Assembly: GCA_016508695.1 (NCBI GenBank)
Contig: VNKQ01000020.1
Location: forward strand, 186,001-250,000
Source: Hyphodiscus hymeniophilus
Taxonomy: Eukaryota; Ascomycota; Leotiomycetes; Helotiales; Hyphodiscaceae
DNA length: 64,000 nt
Direction of reading: 5' to 3'
Shown piece by piece: positions 1 through 12,001 of this stretch. The notes under the pieces were generated by a model that worked only from the letters and a program-made list of their open reading frames with translations, had not been told where the DNA came from and searched no databases. Made by a program: the position numbers and the translations under genes. Each line of letters begins with the position of its first letter. Positions within the stretch are counted from its first letter, which is position 1.

Positions 1-1267
1 GCTTCAGCATCCTCATGGCAGCGATTAGCGAATAAGTTGCACATGGCGCCTAGTACTTTCATATAGAATTATTACCAATGATGACAACAAAAAGAACATT
101 TTTCTCATGTTTCCTTCAAAAAACCTCACAAACCCGAGTTGTAGCAGTAAAGTAAAGCTCGCCCTCGTTTTCTCAATTTCCCCAGTTGCGAAGCGAAGTA
201 GGAATGGGACGATAACGATGTCACGACGGGCAAATCTTACCTGGCTAGCCACATTGGTGCAGCATGCAGGAAGAAACCTGCTTTGGTTGGTTTCAACCGG
301 TAATATCGTTACATCGCCTCTGATTGCGACGATTGAACTTTGAAGAGAGAGTTCTCCGTCCACATAATCGAGCGCATTTGATCGTTGAGGAGGAAACCAG
401 ATTCAAAATGCAACGCGTCATGCCGTCGCCCCCGTTGATCTACTGCGCCAATTCTTTGTTGCTCTGGTCTCAGCCGGTGAGGGGTTTCTTATCTGTGGAG
501 CGCATACATTTGTTTGTCTTCTTCTGGCCAGATCGGACGGATGCACAGCATCAGCCACACTATCCATTCCGCTTGAATCATGGTTGGGACGCACTGCCAC
601 AGTGGCGGCGCACTGCCACACTTGGGCTAAAATCCTGCCTCGCTTGCTCTACTAGCGCACGGTGCAGCTGGTACAGAGCTCAAGCGAGGCTGTCCGAATG
701 GCTACAGATGGCCCCGGCCCCTGTGGGTAAGAAGTGGTACTGTAACCTTGTTTACTTTCAAGATTATCCCTGATTGCCGCCCAGACAACTTGCAAGTTGC
801 TACTCTTGCCAGAGTCTTTCCTCCTTTCCTACCTTACCTTCCTACCTTCCTACCTTCTACTCTTTGTTGTTATTAAGGTAGCTAGCTCTCTTCTGTCTTA
901 CCCTGAAGCGATTCGTCCTTGTCAATAGTATCCGACCTGCCTTGCTGCATCACTGAAACAAGCAACGCGCAGCCACTCAATCGCCTCCTGCTTTCACCAT
1001 TTCAATCCTCCGCCCATCCCAGCCGACAAGGGGGTACGAACAGCCTATCCAATACGTGCAAGGGATACAATACAACCTTGATCTCTTACCCCAGTGTATC
1101 GTACATCGAGCTTGTCTCACCTCAAATCCCATTTGGACTCTCCGATCCCACTTCACCGTCCCCTCTCCCATACACCTCCTTCTTGACGATCTTGGGACTC
1201 TGTGCATTGGGATTGAAGATGGATGCGATTAATACCTAGGATTGCGTTTCCTAGTCACTCGTTCAGC
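1..1267. other. Upstream region without a supported gene
   Basis: No reading frame here shows a recognisable domain or splice-consistent continuation. A pyrimidine-rich stretch with repeated CCTACCTT units lies at about 821-875, and CT-rich promoters or 5' leaders are common in front of fungal genes, so this segment probably contains the promoter and leader of the gene starting at 1268. Confidence 0.5.
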
Positions 1268-4200
1268 ATGGGAAACGGTCAATCTGCGGAGGCCCCTCGT
1301 CGGCCTCCCAACAGGCTCTCGAAACCAAGGACGAATTCATCCACCAATCTTCTCAACTTGAAGCCTGGACCTCCAAGCCGACGCAATTCGCAAGTGATTA
1401 ATGTCAAAGGACGCAGCAATGTGTCGGTCGACGTCATCGCTGTGGAGGACGTCGAGAAGGGGGAATCGAAGCAGAAGAAACGGATGAGCCTGTTCAGGTC
1501 GAAGAGCGCGCAACCAACGTCGGAACCACTGCAGATTGACACAGGTGTCGATATCGATTTCTTGGATCGGACCTCAGTGGACGATTGGTCAACGGGTCGT
1601 TCTGTTACCAACGAGAAGTCGATTCAGCAGTATCACATTCCTCCAGTGGATAGGTAAGACTTCTCTATCAGGTCCAGACGTCAGCTAATGTTAGCAGTCG
1701 ACCACTGGCTAGACCAGGCAGAATGTCTCTCCAACATGTCCCATACGCTCATCACCATGCTCGACTTTCGCTCGTCGCCGAGGCCCCTTCACCGCAGCCT
1801 GATCAATGGGATGAGAAACGCAGCTCATATATACAAACTGAGCAGATGGAGAAGAGGATATCAATGACTATACAGGAAGAGGAAGGCCCCCATACTGGGA
1901 ATGGACTCCCGGAACGAAAGAAATCAGCGGCAGAAGTATACACCCCAATTCGAAGAAGATCGCTTTTGCAGCATGGAATTGCGACTCGGAAGAGCTGGTT
2001 GGAGGAGGATGCGCGGCAGTCCTTGCCTTCTCAATTGCCTCCTCAGGCTCTCAGAGAAAACCTCCAAGATTATTACTATAACCTTTCAAAACCTACCTCA
2101 TCTCCACTTTCCAGCATCGCAGCAATGACACCAGGATTTGATGACAATTCTCCAGGCCCGCGAACGATAACACCGAACGATCTGGATTATGGCCATATTG
2201 GGGCATTTAAACTAGGATCGTTAAGAATCATGAATGGAGCCGCAAGTCCATCGCCCAGTCTTGACCAGTCAGCGACAAGGAGTGCGAAGGACGACTATTT
2301 CTTGGATGATCGAGATAATTCACATAGCCAGCGTGACCTTGCACCTAGAAGTAACACGATTTCTTCTCCTAAAGAATTCATCAAAGCCCCCTGGATCACT
2401 AGAGCGGAATCTCCTCTACGGCAGACACTTGAGCCAGAGGAGCTCCCGTTGACGGTCAATACCCACCTACCACTTCCTGAATTCTCCGCTTTCAATTTCG
2501 ACACGGATTCGCCTACAAAGTCTCTAGATCTAGCACGTGGGTATATACAAGATCTAGCTCTGAGTCCATATTCTTTCGATAACTCGCCTCCTCGAACGCC
2601 GAGATTAGAAGCCACGAGCAAGCACACAGCGTTGGAAGACGATTTATTTGAAGCAGAACCGGGGACTCCAGAAATCGAGGAAATGCATCCGCCACGATCT
2701 TTCGATTCGGGCTATGGGGCAGAGGGCACGCAAGCTATGGTCGCCGTCAAAGGCCCACGAGATCTAGCGCCAAAGCCACTTGCGAAGGCCGACAGTGGAT
2801 ACAGCTCGAACGTCTCTCTGCGCTCTTTCAAAGAAGTTTCGAAGCCGGCAGTTTCAGACGAAAAAGCGCCCCCTACCCCACCAAAGGAGCCGCCGTTTTC
2901 GAGAGTTCCTTCGAGCGCATATTCAGAGGCATCTTCATACTCAGAGGTTTCTGAGATGACAGTGAAATCGAAGCGTTCTCTTCCTGCTCTACCAACAGAC
3001 GACATGCCTGCACCTTTCAGACAGGCACCGCCTGTCCCTTTAAAGCATTCCTCGGTTCATAGTTCTGGCAAAGTCAATGCTCCACCGCCTAAGAAGTTGC
3101 CAGAGCCAGAACAGGATTTAGCATCAGCTAAGCCACATGTGTTGGTGAGTCCAAAATACTCAAGACAACAGAGTTTACCTGCCGTTCCACGAACACTTCG
3201 AGATGAGCTTCTCCGCGGCCGAAGCCCCTCCGGGTCGAGTAGTTCCGAAAGTTCAGGGAGTACTTCAAGGTGGCGGAAGGAGAAGAAACGCACACAACCA
3301 ATACAATCTCAGCCTGTTTATACCATTCAAGCTTTCCCTTCTGTGTCAGAGGAGATTTCGATTCCATCAGTTCCCGCGAATATATCTCGCCAGCTCGAAG
3401 AGCGCGTAGTTGGTTTCCCAGTTGCTTGTTTCCCCAACACCACCGCGGGGACGAATCAGCTCAAAAGAACAGTCTCGAAAGAGACTCTTGGAACTATCTT
3501 CTCCGTTGGATCAGCTGAGGTCAGAGCAGAGGCCACATTTGCGCGACTTCAGCGCGCACTCCCACCAGTGCCAGTTCAGACGATCAGCCCCGAGCTTCCA
3601 TCAAAACCAGAAGTTAGCAGGCGACACACTTTCCAGCCTTTATCTCCTGCTCCTCCAGAACCAACTTTTCAAAGCAGAAGCCAACAGTATCCCCAAGTAA
3701 TTCCCGGCAAAGCTACCCAAATCCGGCAGAAATCCCAACAAGCTTTCGAGACGCACATTACTTCCCACGCAACTGTTACTTCCAGCTTAGGGGAATCACC
3801 TTACGACGTCGCACTCGGCTCCATGAGGACCCATCTCATGGCAAAGCAAAGAGCAAAATCAATGACATCCCAATTTGAAGCAGAAGCACGAACTCGATTC
3901 GCTCTCGCACGCAGCGTATCACAAGAATCACTGCCTTTATCCCAATCAGTATCCCACGAAAAATCCTGGGAGAACTTTTCTTCTCCATCTCCAATCTCCT
4001 TACAACCAGTAAGAGGCAAACCACCTCCTGCACACGCGCGATGGTCAAATCTCGGATCTTCAAGACCTAGCACAAATATGCGGCCAACTGCAGTGGTTGA
4101 CCAGCGCTCAAATCTGAACCCCACAGACGATGGACGACGCTTCTCAATCCTCAGTAAAGATCGTGTAAAATCTCCTCCGCCAGTCAGCATGCAAACACGC

Positions 4201-4941
4201 AAGAATGTCCCTTCACAAGTCGCATCGCAGGTAATGCCGCCTGCACGTACCCCGCCCGGTCCTCCACCTCATTCACGCCAACCACCGCCTCAAGCTCAAC
4301 AGGAAGACCCATGGGCAAACCAAAAGTCATTCTGGGCCGAGCGAAGGAAAGCAGCTGATGGAGCCTTGCAAGAACGTAAAAGCTTTGAGATGCGCAGACC
4401 CCAGGTCTCGATGATGAGCACGGAACATCAACGGCCACAGATGAAGAGCCACGGCAGTTGGGATACGAGCCAGCGGTGGGATGGCCACGCTGAGGTTTAT
4501 GACCATACATATGGTTCTCACCCCTCTACTTATGACGACAAGAAGAACTTGAACACTACCTTGAACCCACTAGGCCAACATCCACCCCAATTCCAAGCCC
4601 AAGTCCAAGTCCAATATTATCGCCACCACCAAACCCAACAAGAGGAATACTACGATGGTCCCTCGTACGAAGAAGACGATCTGCAGCACGAGCAAGGACA
4701 GCTCCCCCACATCCAAGCAATACACAAAAGCCAAACCTCAACTTCCGAAATGCTCGTCCTAGACCGCTTCTCAGGAGGTTTGGGTTACGGCTACGAACCA
4801 GGCGTCGGATTAGGTGGAAGCGCAGGCACACGAAACACGGGGAAACTAGCGAACGGGGGCAGGAAAAGTGTCGATGCTAGTAAGATGTATGGGGTGGATT
4901 TCTCGGATATTCCTGTTTTTCTAAGGAGGGTTGAGGTGTGA
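1268..4941 (+). CDS. Large disordered Ser/Pro-rich protein, likely N-myristoylated
   Basis: Two exons, 1268-1653 and 1698-4941, joined across a 44-nt GT-AG intron with a GCTAATG branch-like site; the joined frame is open for 1209 residues. I chose the ATG at 1268 because it gives an N-terminus MGNGQS, a good match to the N-myristoylation pattern (Gly2, Ser6), which would place the protein on a membrane. No enzymatic domain is visible. The body is rich in Ser, Pro, Gln and basic residues, with PxxP stretches and two DSGY motifs (FDSGYG, then DSGYSS about 25 residues later) that resemble phosphorylation sites; DSGYSS fits the DSGxxS phosphodegron pattern. The C-terminus is Gln/His-rich and ends in a short conserved-looking tail (DFSDIPVFLRRV). 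Role unknown; a scaffold or signalling adaptor would be a guess. Confidence 0.8.
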
Positions 4942-6145
4942 CCTGTCGGTCTCAGCTCTTATTATGCTTCAAATGGAAGCTGGGATGGATGAAAGTGGAA
5001 TTCTTCGCCGGGAGCAACAACTGCAGATGGACGGGAGGGACTTAATGGATCACGGAGAGGCACACACGACGAGCGATCTTTGCAAATTGCGACACTCATG
5101 ATACCATGCATACACCCGGCGCCGGCATTTCGACTTTGGATTTTTAATGAGGTGACGAACACGGATACCAAGCTGTTGGACACAGTATATTCTCACTCCT
5201 TTGGATATATATCCCGCAGTACAGCCGAGAGCTGGATCACGATGTATATAGTGAAGACTAGTAACGATTGAATATAATAATTCTTCAATCCCTTGGTCCC
5301 AATTGCTCGGCTTCGGTATGTGCCGAATGTGATCGCAGACCGAAATATATACAAGATCGGGATGAGTCGTTTCCTACTTCGTTACACTTACGGAGCGTAT
5401 TCACAGCTAGGCAGCGCTCACGAGGCTTCTTTTCCTTGGGTCAGGGCATTTGGTCGCTGGTCCTACTACCGCTCCTCACAGCCTCGAAGTGCGTGATTCC
5501 ACGCCCGGTCCTCGCGCTTCGATGCGGAAGACAAATCCCGCCGTCGCGCATTTCGCAAGGTCGTTTCGTCGTGGTTTTCGTTTCGTGCAGCGTCCTCACT
5601 CGGCACCTTGGTACTTACTTAAAGCAGGGTTGAAGTCGGTTCTCCAAGTGAACTCTCTATGCACGTACGATTGACGACTCGAGGGAACCTTTGCATGCCC
5701 TCGACAACGATTAGGCTTTTAAGTCTCCCCGATGTGCTTCCTCGTAAACACCACCACGAAGCCGCGCAAAGTCGCCTGAACTCCACGCATGCTCATCAAT
5801 TCCGAGATCGAATTCAGAACTATAATCCCAGAGCTAAATCTCGCATGAGGAGAAGCTCGACGTGATTTAACCTCACATGCCTTAATATGGTAGACGCTTT
5901 GTTCTTGAGTGGTGCTGGCTGGATCGATTGACCGATTGAGCTTCGCGGTTCTTTGTACGATTTCGCCGCAATGTGATCTTTCACCCAGCACTTCTTTGTG
6001 CCTTATTTCAAGATTGAAGGGCGGCATTATATTGGTTTTTGAATAAATCGGGCTTATCTCAATGGTGATTAGAGGGACCGGGAAATGGGTACGATGGGGA
6101 ATTATTCTTACCTTCGAGCATTGAACCTTATGTGATTCTCTCATC
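4942..6145. other. Intergenic region
   Basis: About 1.2 kb between two plus-strand genes. The short open frames have no recognisable similarity and no convincing splice partners. It should contain the 3' end of the upstream gene and the promoter of the amidoligase gene. Confidence 0.5.
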
Positions 6146-8069
6146 ATGGCGTCCATGTCCTCAAACGACCAGGAGCTATCCATTGAGCCCGTCGTCGATT
6201 ATGAATTACCTAGGACTACCTTTGGTGCAGAACTCGGTATGTTAGATCGGGACTCTTCGAACTGCTCATGACAAGCTCGGAAAGAACAAAAAGAATGAAA
6301 AAGGGCTTCGACGTTTTCTATGTTTTGCAATGCGCGTCTAGTACCAGTACTAATTAATATGTGCCAGAAATGTGCTTCTTCATCCGTCGGAAACCCTTCT
6401 ACAAGTGGATGAAGCAGCCAGATCCACGACCCGAGCAGCTAGTTCTCATCGATCTACACAAAACAAACGCAGAGCGATTAGCTAGACAAGCCGCTAGGGA
6501 AGAGCGTCAGGATCAAGACAAGGACGAAGATACCGAACCACAAAACGGCGGTTTAGGCTCGCCGTCGGGCTCGCTGATGAGTTCCGTGCCCATCACGACC
6601 TCTTCTACCAACATACAGATGAGGGAGAGCGTGCGGAGGTATATAGCGGACTTCCTGAATCGTGATCTTCCTTCCTCGCCACTGGGCACGGTGAATCTGA
6701 TAGAGGTCGGACGGGAGCCGACCGACTACACGGCGTGGAGTTTGAGCGAGGACTCGACCGTTGTGCCGCATCGATGGCAATGGGCACGACAAGTCGGGAA
6801 ACAGCTCGATGATGTCAAGCCTGTGTTTGTGGTTGGTGGGGGAGAGCTCATCTCGCCCGTGCTCGACTTCTGCGACTCGGCGTGGGAACCCCAGTTTCAT
6901 CACATATACAAGACGCTCAATCGAGACGGGGATCTCGGGGTGTGGCTCTCGGGTAACGAAGGGCTGCACGTGCATTTCGCTATGCAGGATGGTGGTTTGA
7001 CGTTAGAGGTTGTGAAAAATGTCATTGCACTCTACGGGCTGTTTGAGCGGGAGATCGAAACGTGGGTACAAGTCGGCAGGCGAGGGAATGACAGTAACTG
7101 GTGCCACAGTCTTCGGCGTGGCATGGAAACACGACTCGTTGACGTGTCGAGGCCGGGCAGGATTCCCAGGAGTCGAAATCGAGGACTCAAATATACACCC
7201 CAGGAGTTCACGGAGCGAGTGTATGCTGCTCCGTCATTCAAACATCTCAAGAAGGAGGTGTGGGGAGAGCTCGACGCATCCAACCCGTCCGATGTGTCTG
7301 CAATTAGCGATCATGGGTTCGAGGAGATGAAGTTCGTCACGGTGAATATATCGTTGGCAAGAGGAAGCTCTAAGCCCACCACTCTCGAGTTCCGACAGCA
7401 TGAAGGCACTATAGATACCATTGTGATCCGATGGTGGGTCCTATTCGCAGGACACCTGGTAAACTACGCGGCTACCCTAGCAGCCATGAAGAGCCGAATC
7501 CTAGAGAAAGAAGAGTCAGGCCAAGAAAGTCGTGGCAACTTCCTAGAGAGGATAAGATCCGAAGGAATTCTACAACTTCTCAACTTCCCCGATGAAGGGA
7601 GAGCACACTTCGCCAGAAGAGCCACGGAACTGCGTGACGAGAGCTGGGATGCGAAGAGAGGATTAGAGCAGAGGCTTATCGAACAGCGAATTATCAGGAG
7701 AAGTCTAAGGATTTTACCTAACGGTAAAGTGGTACGGTCACTCAGTGGTCGGACAATGGATGCGGAAATCAAGGCTGAACGATGGTAGTGAGTACCCCAG
7801 AGTCATTCATTCCTTTTCTGGATGATGAGTGTCGCGGAGAGGCATGCTTCGTTCGCCTAAAAGATACAAATTTGCTAGGTTAATTCGCTGGGCTGAATGG
7901 TTCAATCTTGCTGTCTCTCTTTTACTCCCAAAGAGTAATGCTAATTCTCCGCAGTTTGAGAGCCAGGGAAGAGGTGCAGCGCAAGTACAATATACCAATC
8001 CCACTTGTGGAGGAAGACGACATAGATAGCGATCAGGACAGCGAAGATATGATGGATGTCGACGGCTAG
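6146..8069 (+). CDS. Putative amidoligase (Amidoligase_2 family)
   Basis: Three exons fit in phase: 6146-6236, 6368-7787 and 7955-8069, giving 541 residues. The first intron (131 nt) splits the hallmark motif: exon 1 ends in FGAEL and exon 2 resumes with E-MCFFI, producing FGAELE, the start of the catalytic fold in this carboxylate-amine ligase-like family. Later landmarks are GLHVHFAM, which matches the conserved GLHVH block, and LEFRQHEGT-IDT near residue 370, typical of fungal members. The second intron (167 nt) replaces an early in-frame TAG and adds an acidic C-terminal tail ending MMDVDG. A charged, disordered insert rich in Gln, Asp and Glu follows the first motif. Members are predicted to form amide bonds between carboxylates and amines; substrates in fungi are unknown. 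The first and last exons are easily missed but are strongly supported by the restored motif and by phase. Confidence 0.85.
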
Positions 8070-8638
8070 GATGACAACGAAGAAGACGAGAGTGCAGAGG
8101 AAGGCCAGGCTCAATAGATACTGTAGCTTGGCTGAATACAAATTCAGAATGATCTTCCCCGCAGAAGTCACTAGACGAGTTCGCATCTTTTAAACAAAAA
8201 AAAAGAGTTCGCTAGCGCTTCCAGCGCTTGCAAGGTCGTTCTTTCAAAGGGGATACTCCTTGTCACTCGACGTGATTGCATCTATCGGGCCCCAAATAGT
8301 GTTTTTTCCAAAGGATTTTTCAGCGCTTGTTGTTTACGGTTCTGAAATATGGAGCTTGTAGACCTAGTCAATGATGTTAACCTCCCCAGTTTTTCGTCAT
8401 GGGCTTGGGGAGGATTGCAAGAAAATAACAATCCGTAATCATTAGTCTGAGGCGTAGGAGGTTGTTGGAGCAAGGAAATATGCCCGCGTACCTGAAAGCA
8501 TGACCATTTCCCTTATCTTATTATCTACACGTGACCATTGCCCAGCCCACCTCAATTATGCCGAACCTTCTAACGTCTCGGGTATCAACCACCTTCCCAT
8601 TGATGTAATGTAGCTTCTATCCATCTTCTTTATCTTTC
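8070..8638. other. Intergenic region with likely MFS promoter
   Basis: Between the amidoligase stop and the MFS start. An A-rich tract (AAACAAAAAAAAAGAG) lies near 8190, and a CACGTGAC element sits near 8528, about 110 nt before the MFS start. No coding signal seen. Confidence 0.4.
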
Positions 8639-9982
8639 ATGTCAAACCTTCTCAATGAGGCCGAGCCTCTGCTACACTCTCCCTCAGATGATGAATACTC
8701 CCAAACCGACCCTGCTAAAGCCACCCGTGACAGATATCGTGCTTTAGCTCGATTCGCCGGCTGCTGCATCTCTGCCCTATCCACTGGGTGGCACGATGGC
8801 TGTATAGGAGCTCTAATCCCATATCTACAACTCTACTATGGCATCAGCGACGAGAAAGTCTCCCTCGTCTTCATCGGCTCGTTCACTGGGTATATTCTCG
8901 CATCCTTGCTGAACGTCACCCTTAACAACCGACTTGGAGTCGGACGTCTTATACTTCTGGGTGCTGGGCTTCAAGGACTGGCATCCGCTATCACTGCGTG
9001 CCGACCACCATTCATCGCCATTGCTATATCCTATGCTCTCGCTGGCTTCGGCGTCGCCAATCAGGATGCTCAGTTCAATACTTATGTTGCGCGCCTTCCT
9101 GGAGCAGCAACAAAACTTGGTGTCATGCATGCTATTTATGGCGTTGGGGCGTTATCATCTCCAATACTGGCCACGTTACTTATGCAGGCGAGAATTGTGC
9201 CTCCGCTCTTCTATCTCACCAACGTCGCCTGGTGTGCTGTAACTATTACTGTATTGTTGGTGGGGTTCGAATTCAGGGGAAGCAATCCATCACCAGAACT
9301 ATCCCAGACGGCGGAGAGGGAACAGAGAGTTGCGCCTTTGAAGACCGTTCTTTCGTCTCGCGCAGTGTGGCCAATGCTTCTCTTTGTCGTCCTTTACACG
9401 GGCACAGAGACCACGGAATCTGGCTGGGTCGTTTCATTTCTTATGAGAGTACGGAATGGAGGTGTTATGTCTGGCTACGCCTCCGCTGCGTTCTATGCGG
9501 GTCTCACATCCAGTCGCGTTGTGCTTCTTCCTCTCACTGCTTGGATTACAGAAAAGAGAGCGGTGACCCTCTACTCTCTAATAGCCATTGCCACGCAAGT
9601 CGTTGTATGGACCTCACCACTGTTTCTTGTAGATTTCATCGCCGTGGCAGCCTGCGGATTCGTCATGGGTCCTGTTTATCCCATCACTGTATCGCTCGTT
9701 ACGAAGGCTACACCCCGGGAATATCATCCGGGGGCACTCAGCCTTATGGCATGTTTTGGGATGTCTGGAAGTGCGATTTTCCCATTTGTGGTGGGATCAC
9801 TCGCCGATCGATATTCCATCAGAGTGTTACAACCAGTACTGGTGTCACTGTTCACCACTATGATGTTAGTTTGGCAACTCGTGCCATCCCCCAGAGCTGC
9901 GTTGCGCCGATCCTTGCTTGGGTCCAAGCCAGCGTCCGTCGATGGGAGTGAGAACTCGGCAAGCGTTGGTAGCTCAATATGA
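8639..9982 (+). CDS. MFS transporter
   Basis: Single-exon ORF of 447 residues starting at an ATG after a CT-rich leader. A short acidic cytoplasmic N-terminus is followed by alternating hydrophobic segments consistent with about 11-12 membrane helices and a polar central loop near residues 215-235. The sequence has the general look of the major facilitator superfamily, closest by eye to the fungal group resembling FucP-type permeases and yeast Bsc6. GWHDGCIGALIPYLQ in helix 1, a DRYSI loop and a PVYPITVSLVT helix fit that group. Substrate unknown. The C-terminal tail is Ser-rich and cytoplasmic. The neighbours give no pathway clue. Confidence 0.85.
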   Translation: MSNLLNEAEPLLHSPSDDEYSQTDPAKATRDRYRALARFAGCCISALSTGWHDGCIGALIPYLQLYYGISDEKVSLVFIGSFTGYILASLLNVTLNNRLGVGRLILLGAGLQGLASAITACRPPFIAIAISYALAGFGVANQDAQFNTYVARLPGAATKLGVMHAIYGVGALSSPILATLLMQARIVPPLFYLTNVAWCAVTITVLLVGFEFRGSNPSPELSQTAEREQRVAPLKTVLSSRAVWPMLLFVVLYTGTETTESGWVVSFLMRVRNGGVMSGYASAAFYAGLTSSRVVLLPLTAWITEKRAVTLYSLIAIATQVVVWTSPLFLVDFIAVAACGFVMGPVYPITVSLVTKATPREYHPGALSLMACFGMSGSAIFPFVVGSLADRYSIRVLQPVLVSLFTTMMLVWQLVPSPRAALRRSLLGSKPASVDGSENSASVGSSI

Positions 9983-10766
9983 AATCAATTGATATTCTAA
10001 AAATACTACATATATACCTTCGTACCTAGCTATAATTCATGACTGGGCAGTCTGGGCTTTCGTTCTCGAATACACTCGGAAACAGCGGACGAGAAATGCG
10101 TCGTTCGTTCATTCTAAACAAAGCGTGAACACCTTCTAGGGAAGATTCCTCCAAAGCTGTTCAGTTGAACGCCTTGTGATGTCTTAACATTAGAAACAAG
10201 CGTATGTTGATTCCAATTACAATCCCCAATATATTTGTTCCTGGCCCAACCTCTGCACCAATGCCCCTAATATACTAATAAATCCTAAATAGAAAATCCC
10301 TTTCATGAGGTTTGAACAAGTAAGCTTCTGCAGAAGTAGAGATGCCTATACTGGTAGCACCACGACCACCAGACAACGTCTGCACGATAATGGCCATCGC
10401 TGGCATGCATTACTTGGTATGTCCGTGAAACTAGCAATTTAACACACTGTGTCGGAGGTCAACGGCATGGTACGCAGCACGAAGGGGAAGCTGCTATTCA
10501 ACACATTACGGATAAGCTTGGCAGAGTGATCAAAGTCTACAAGCGAGACTAATCAAGAAATTCTTCGAATCGTAGCGGAGAAATAAAGTCTCGTCTCGGC
10601 ATAGGATGCAACGCAGCCCAATCCCAGGACTGGGAAGTTTTTCGAAGACGTATCTACTCGCCTGATGGAGTTTGGCATCGTAAAGATCTGTTTTGGCCAT
10701 CCAGGTGCAAGAAGCGCTCACATGTAGACAGTGGGTAAAGCTACAGTCGATAGCGAGGTTCACAGT

Positions 10767-10807
<41 letters not shown>

Positions 10808-11652
10808 CCGACAACGACACCGACAGTCGACAACGACACCGACAGTCGACAACGACAATGACACCGACAGTCGACAACGACAATGACACCGACAGTCGAC
10901 AACGACACTGACATTCGACAGAAGTGTCGTTTGAAATGGATAGGGAGATGCCTGATTGTCTTCCCAAAAGAGTCGCTGTCCGATTTTTTGTCTAGTATCT
11001 GGTAACAACGCAGTTGCAAAGCTTCCGCCAAAGTTCTGAGTAATCAAAATACCATGCATGATACCTTGAGCGCCAAATATTGGATGGTTGCTTAAAAGCG
11101 ATCGATGATAGCCGGCTGGGATGCTCTTCTAGATGCAAGCTGGGTAGTAGCAGATCACACTCAAACCAAAACCGAAACCGACAATCATCTTGAAAGGTCG
11201 CATTGAGGGGCTCCTCGCATTCCTATGTTATACCTGGAAAACTGCTCTTTGGACTTCCGTATACATCACTTGTGAATGTCAGGGAGCGAGCAAAGGCCAC
11301 AGGATCCAATTTCCAGCATCAATCAAGCTACCGAAGGAGAACTATCACTCCACGGCCCTATCTTTCGCCGAACGGACAGCACGAGTGCTGCTTCTTTCTC
11401 ATAACATTCCTCCAATATGTATGGGTCCTCTGCACGAGAGATTACCCCGTCCGCACGACCCCTTCCCCCCGCTATAAAAGTCCCATTCCAACTCTGGGTC
11501 CATCATGTAAAGGTAGTAACCATCTTCGTGCGATGTAGATATTGCTCTTCGTCATGGTATTATGGCCAATTCGATGACGGTGAATATGTGATCGGTAGGT
11601 TCGAGGGGACACCGAGGGCTCGGAGAAGGAGATTGAGAGGTTTTAAGGAGTC
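9983..11652. other. Intergenic region containing a minisatellite
   Basis: About 1.7 kb, AT-rich by eye at first, then the GTCGAC/AACGAC repeat array (entered separately). A TATAAAAG sequence occurs at 11473-11480 on the plus strand, but no convincing plus-strand gene follows it, because the open frame there runs antisense over the cupin gene. No gene is called. Confidence 0.5.
10764..10920. repeat. Compound minisatellite (AACGAC hexamers and GTCGAC-containing units)
   Basis: The array starts with at least six copies of a hexamer close to AACGAC, then passes into longer units built from AGTCGAC plus two to three hexamers (AACGAC, AATGAC, ACCGAC). Two successive 25-bp units are identical. Both strands stay open through the array, giving Asp-Asn-Asp/Thr repeats on plus and Val/Arg/Cys-rich repeats on minus, so long open frames here are repeat artefacts. 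Confidence 0.85.
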
Positions 11653-12001
11653 CTATTCCCCGATCACGTACGTACACCCTTGGTCGCCCATCCAAACCTC
11701 ATGGACGACACTTGCCCCAACATCAATTCGATCTCCCACTCCATATGTTTTCTTCTCCGGATTGTCTTCTTTCGGGTATGTGATTGTCAATTGTCCCTTC
11801 AGTATCAGATGGGTGGTTAGGCCGCGGTGAGAGTGCGGAGTGTAGTGGGCATTGCTGTGGCAAATGGTCAGCTCGAGGCTGTTGACTTGATGTTGAATTG
11901 TTCCTGCACATAACTTACGGGCCATCAGTCCAGGTGAATACGTGGGAGAATCCCCATGATCGAACTTCTGCCTCGAAGTCGCGCTGCGATTTGTTCCCCA
12001 T
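11653..12001 (-). CDS. Small cupin-domain protein
   Basis: Two exons on the minus strand, 12001-11919 and 11854-11653, separated by a 64-nt GTAAGT...CACAG intron; 94 residues. I start at the ATG at 12001 (MGNKSQRDFEAEV...). Splicing at these sites gives TWTDG-PNAHYTPHSH, a continuous N-terminal cupin strand, whereas reading through the intron gives unrelated residues. The HSHRGLTTH segment holds the HxH of cupin motif 1 (His35, His37), with Thr-His where the usual Glu would be. Motif 2 is represented by DVGASVVHEVW, and the protein ends CTYVIGE. The single-domain size fits small monocupins common in fungi and bacteria. The activity is unknown; metal binding is likely but not certain because the Glu ligand is replaced. 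Confidence 0.8.

Noticed and set aside
324..773. 149-residue frame near the window start
   Set aside because: No domain, signal or splice partner, and Cys/Trp-rich composition typical of random frames.
10530..11059. Several Ser/Leu/Val/Cys-repeat frames on the minus strand
   Set aside because: Produced by the minisatellite in different frames, not by a gene.
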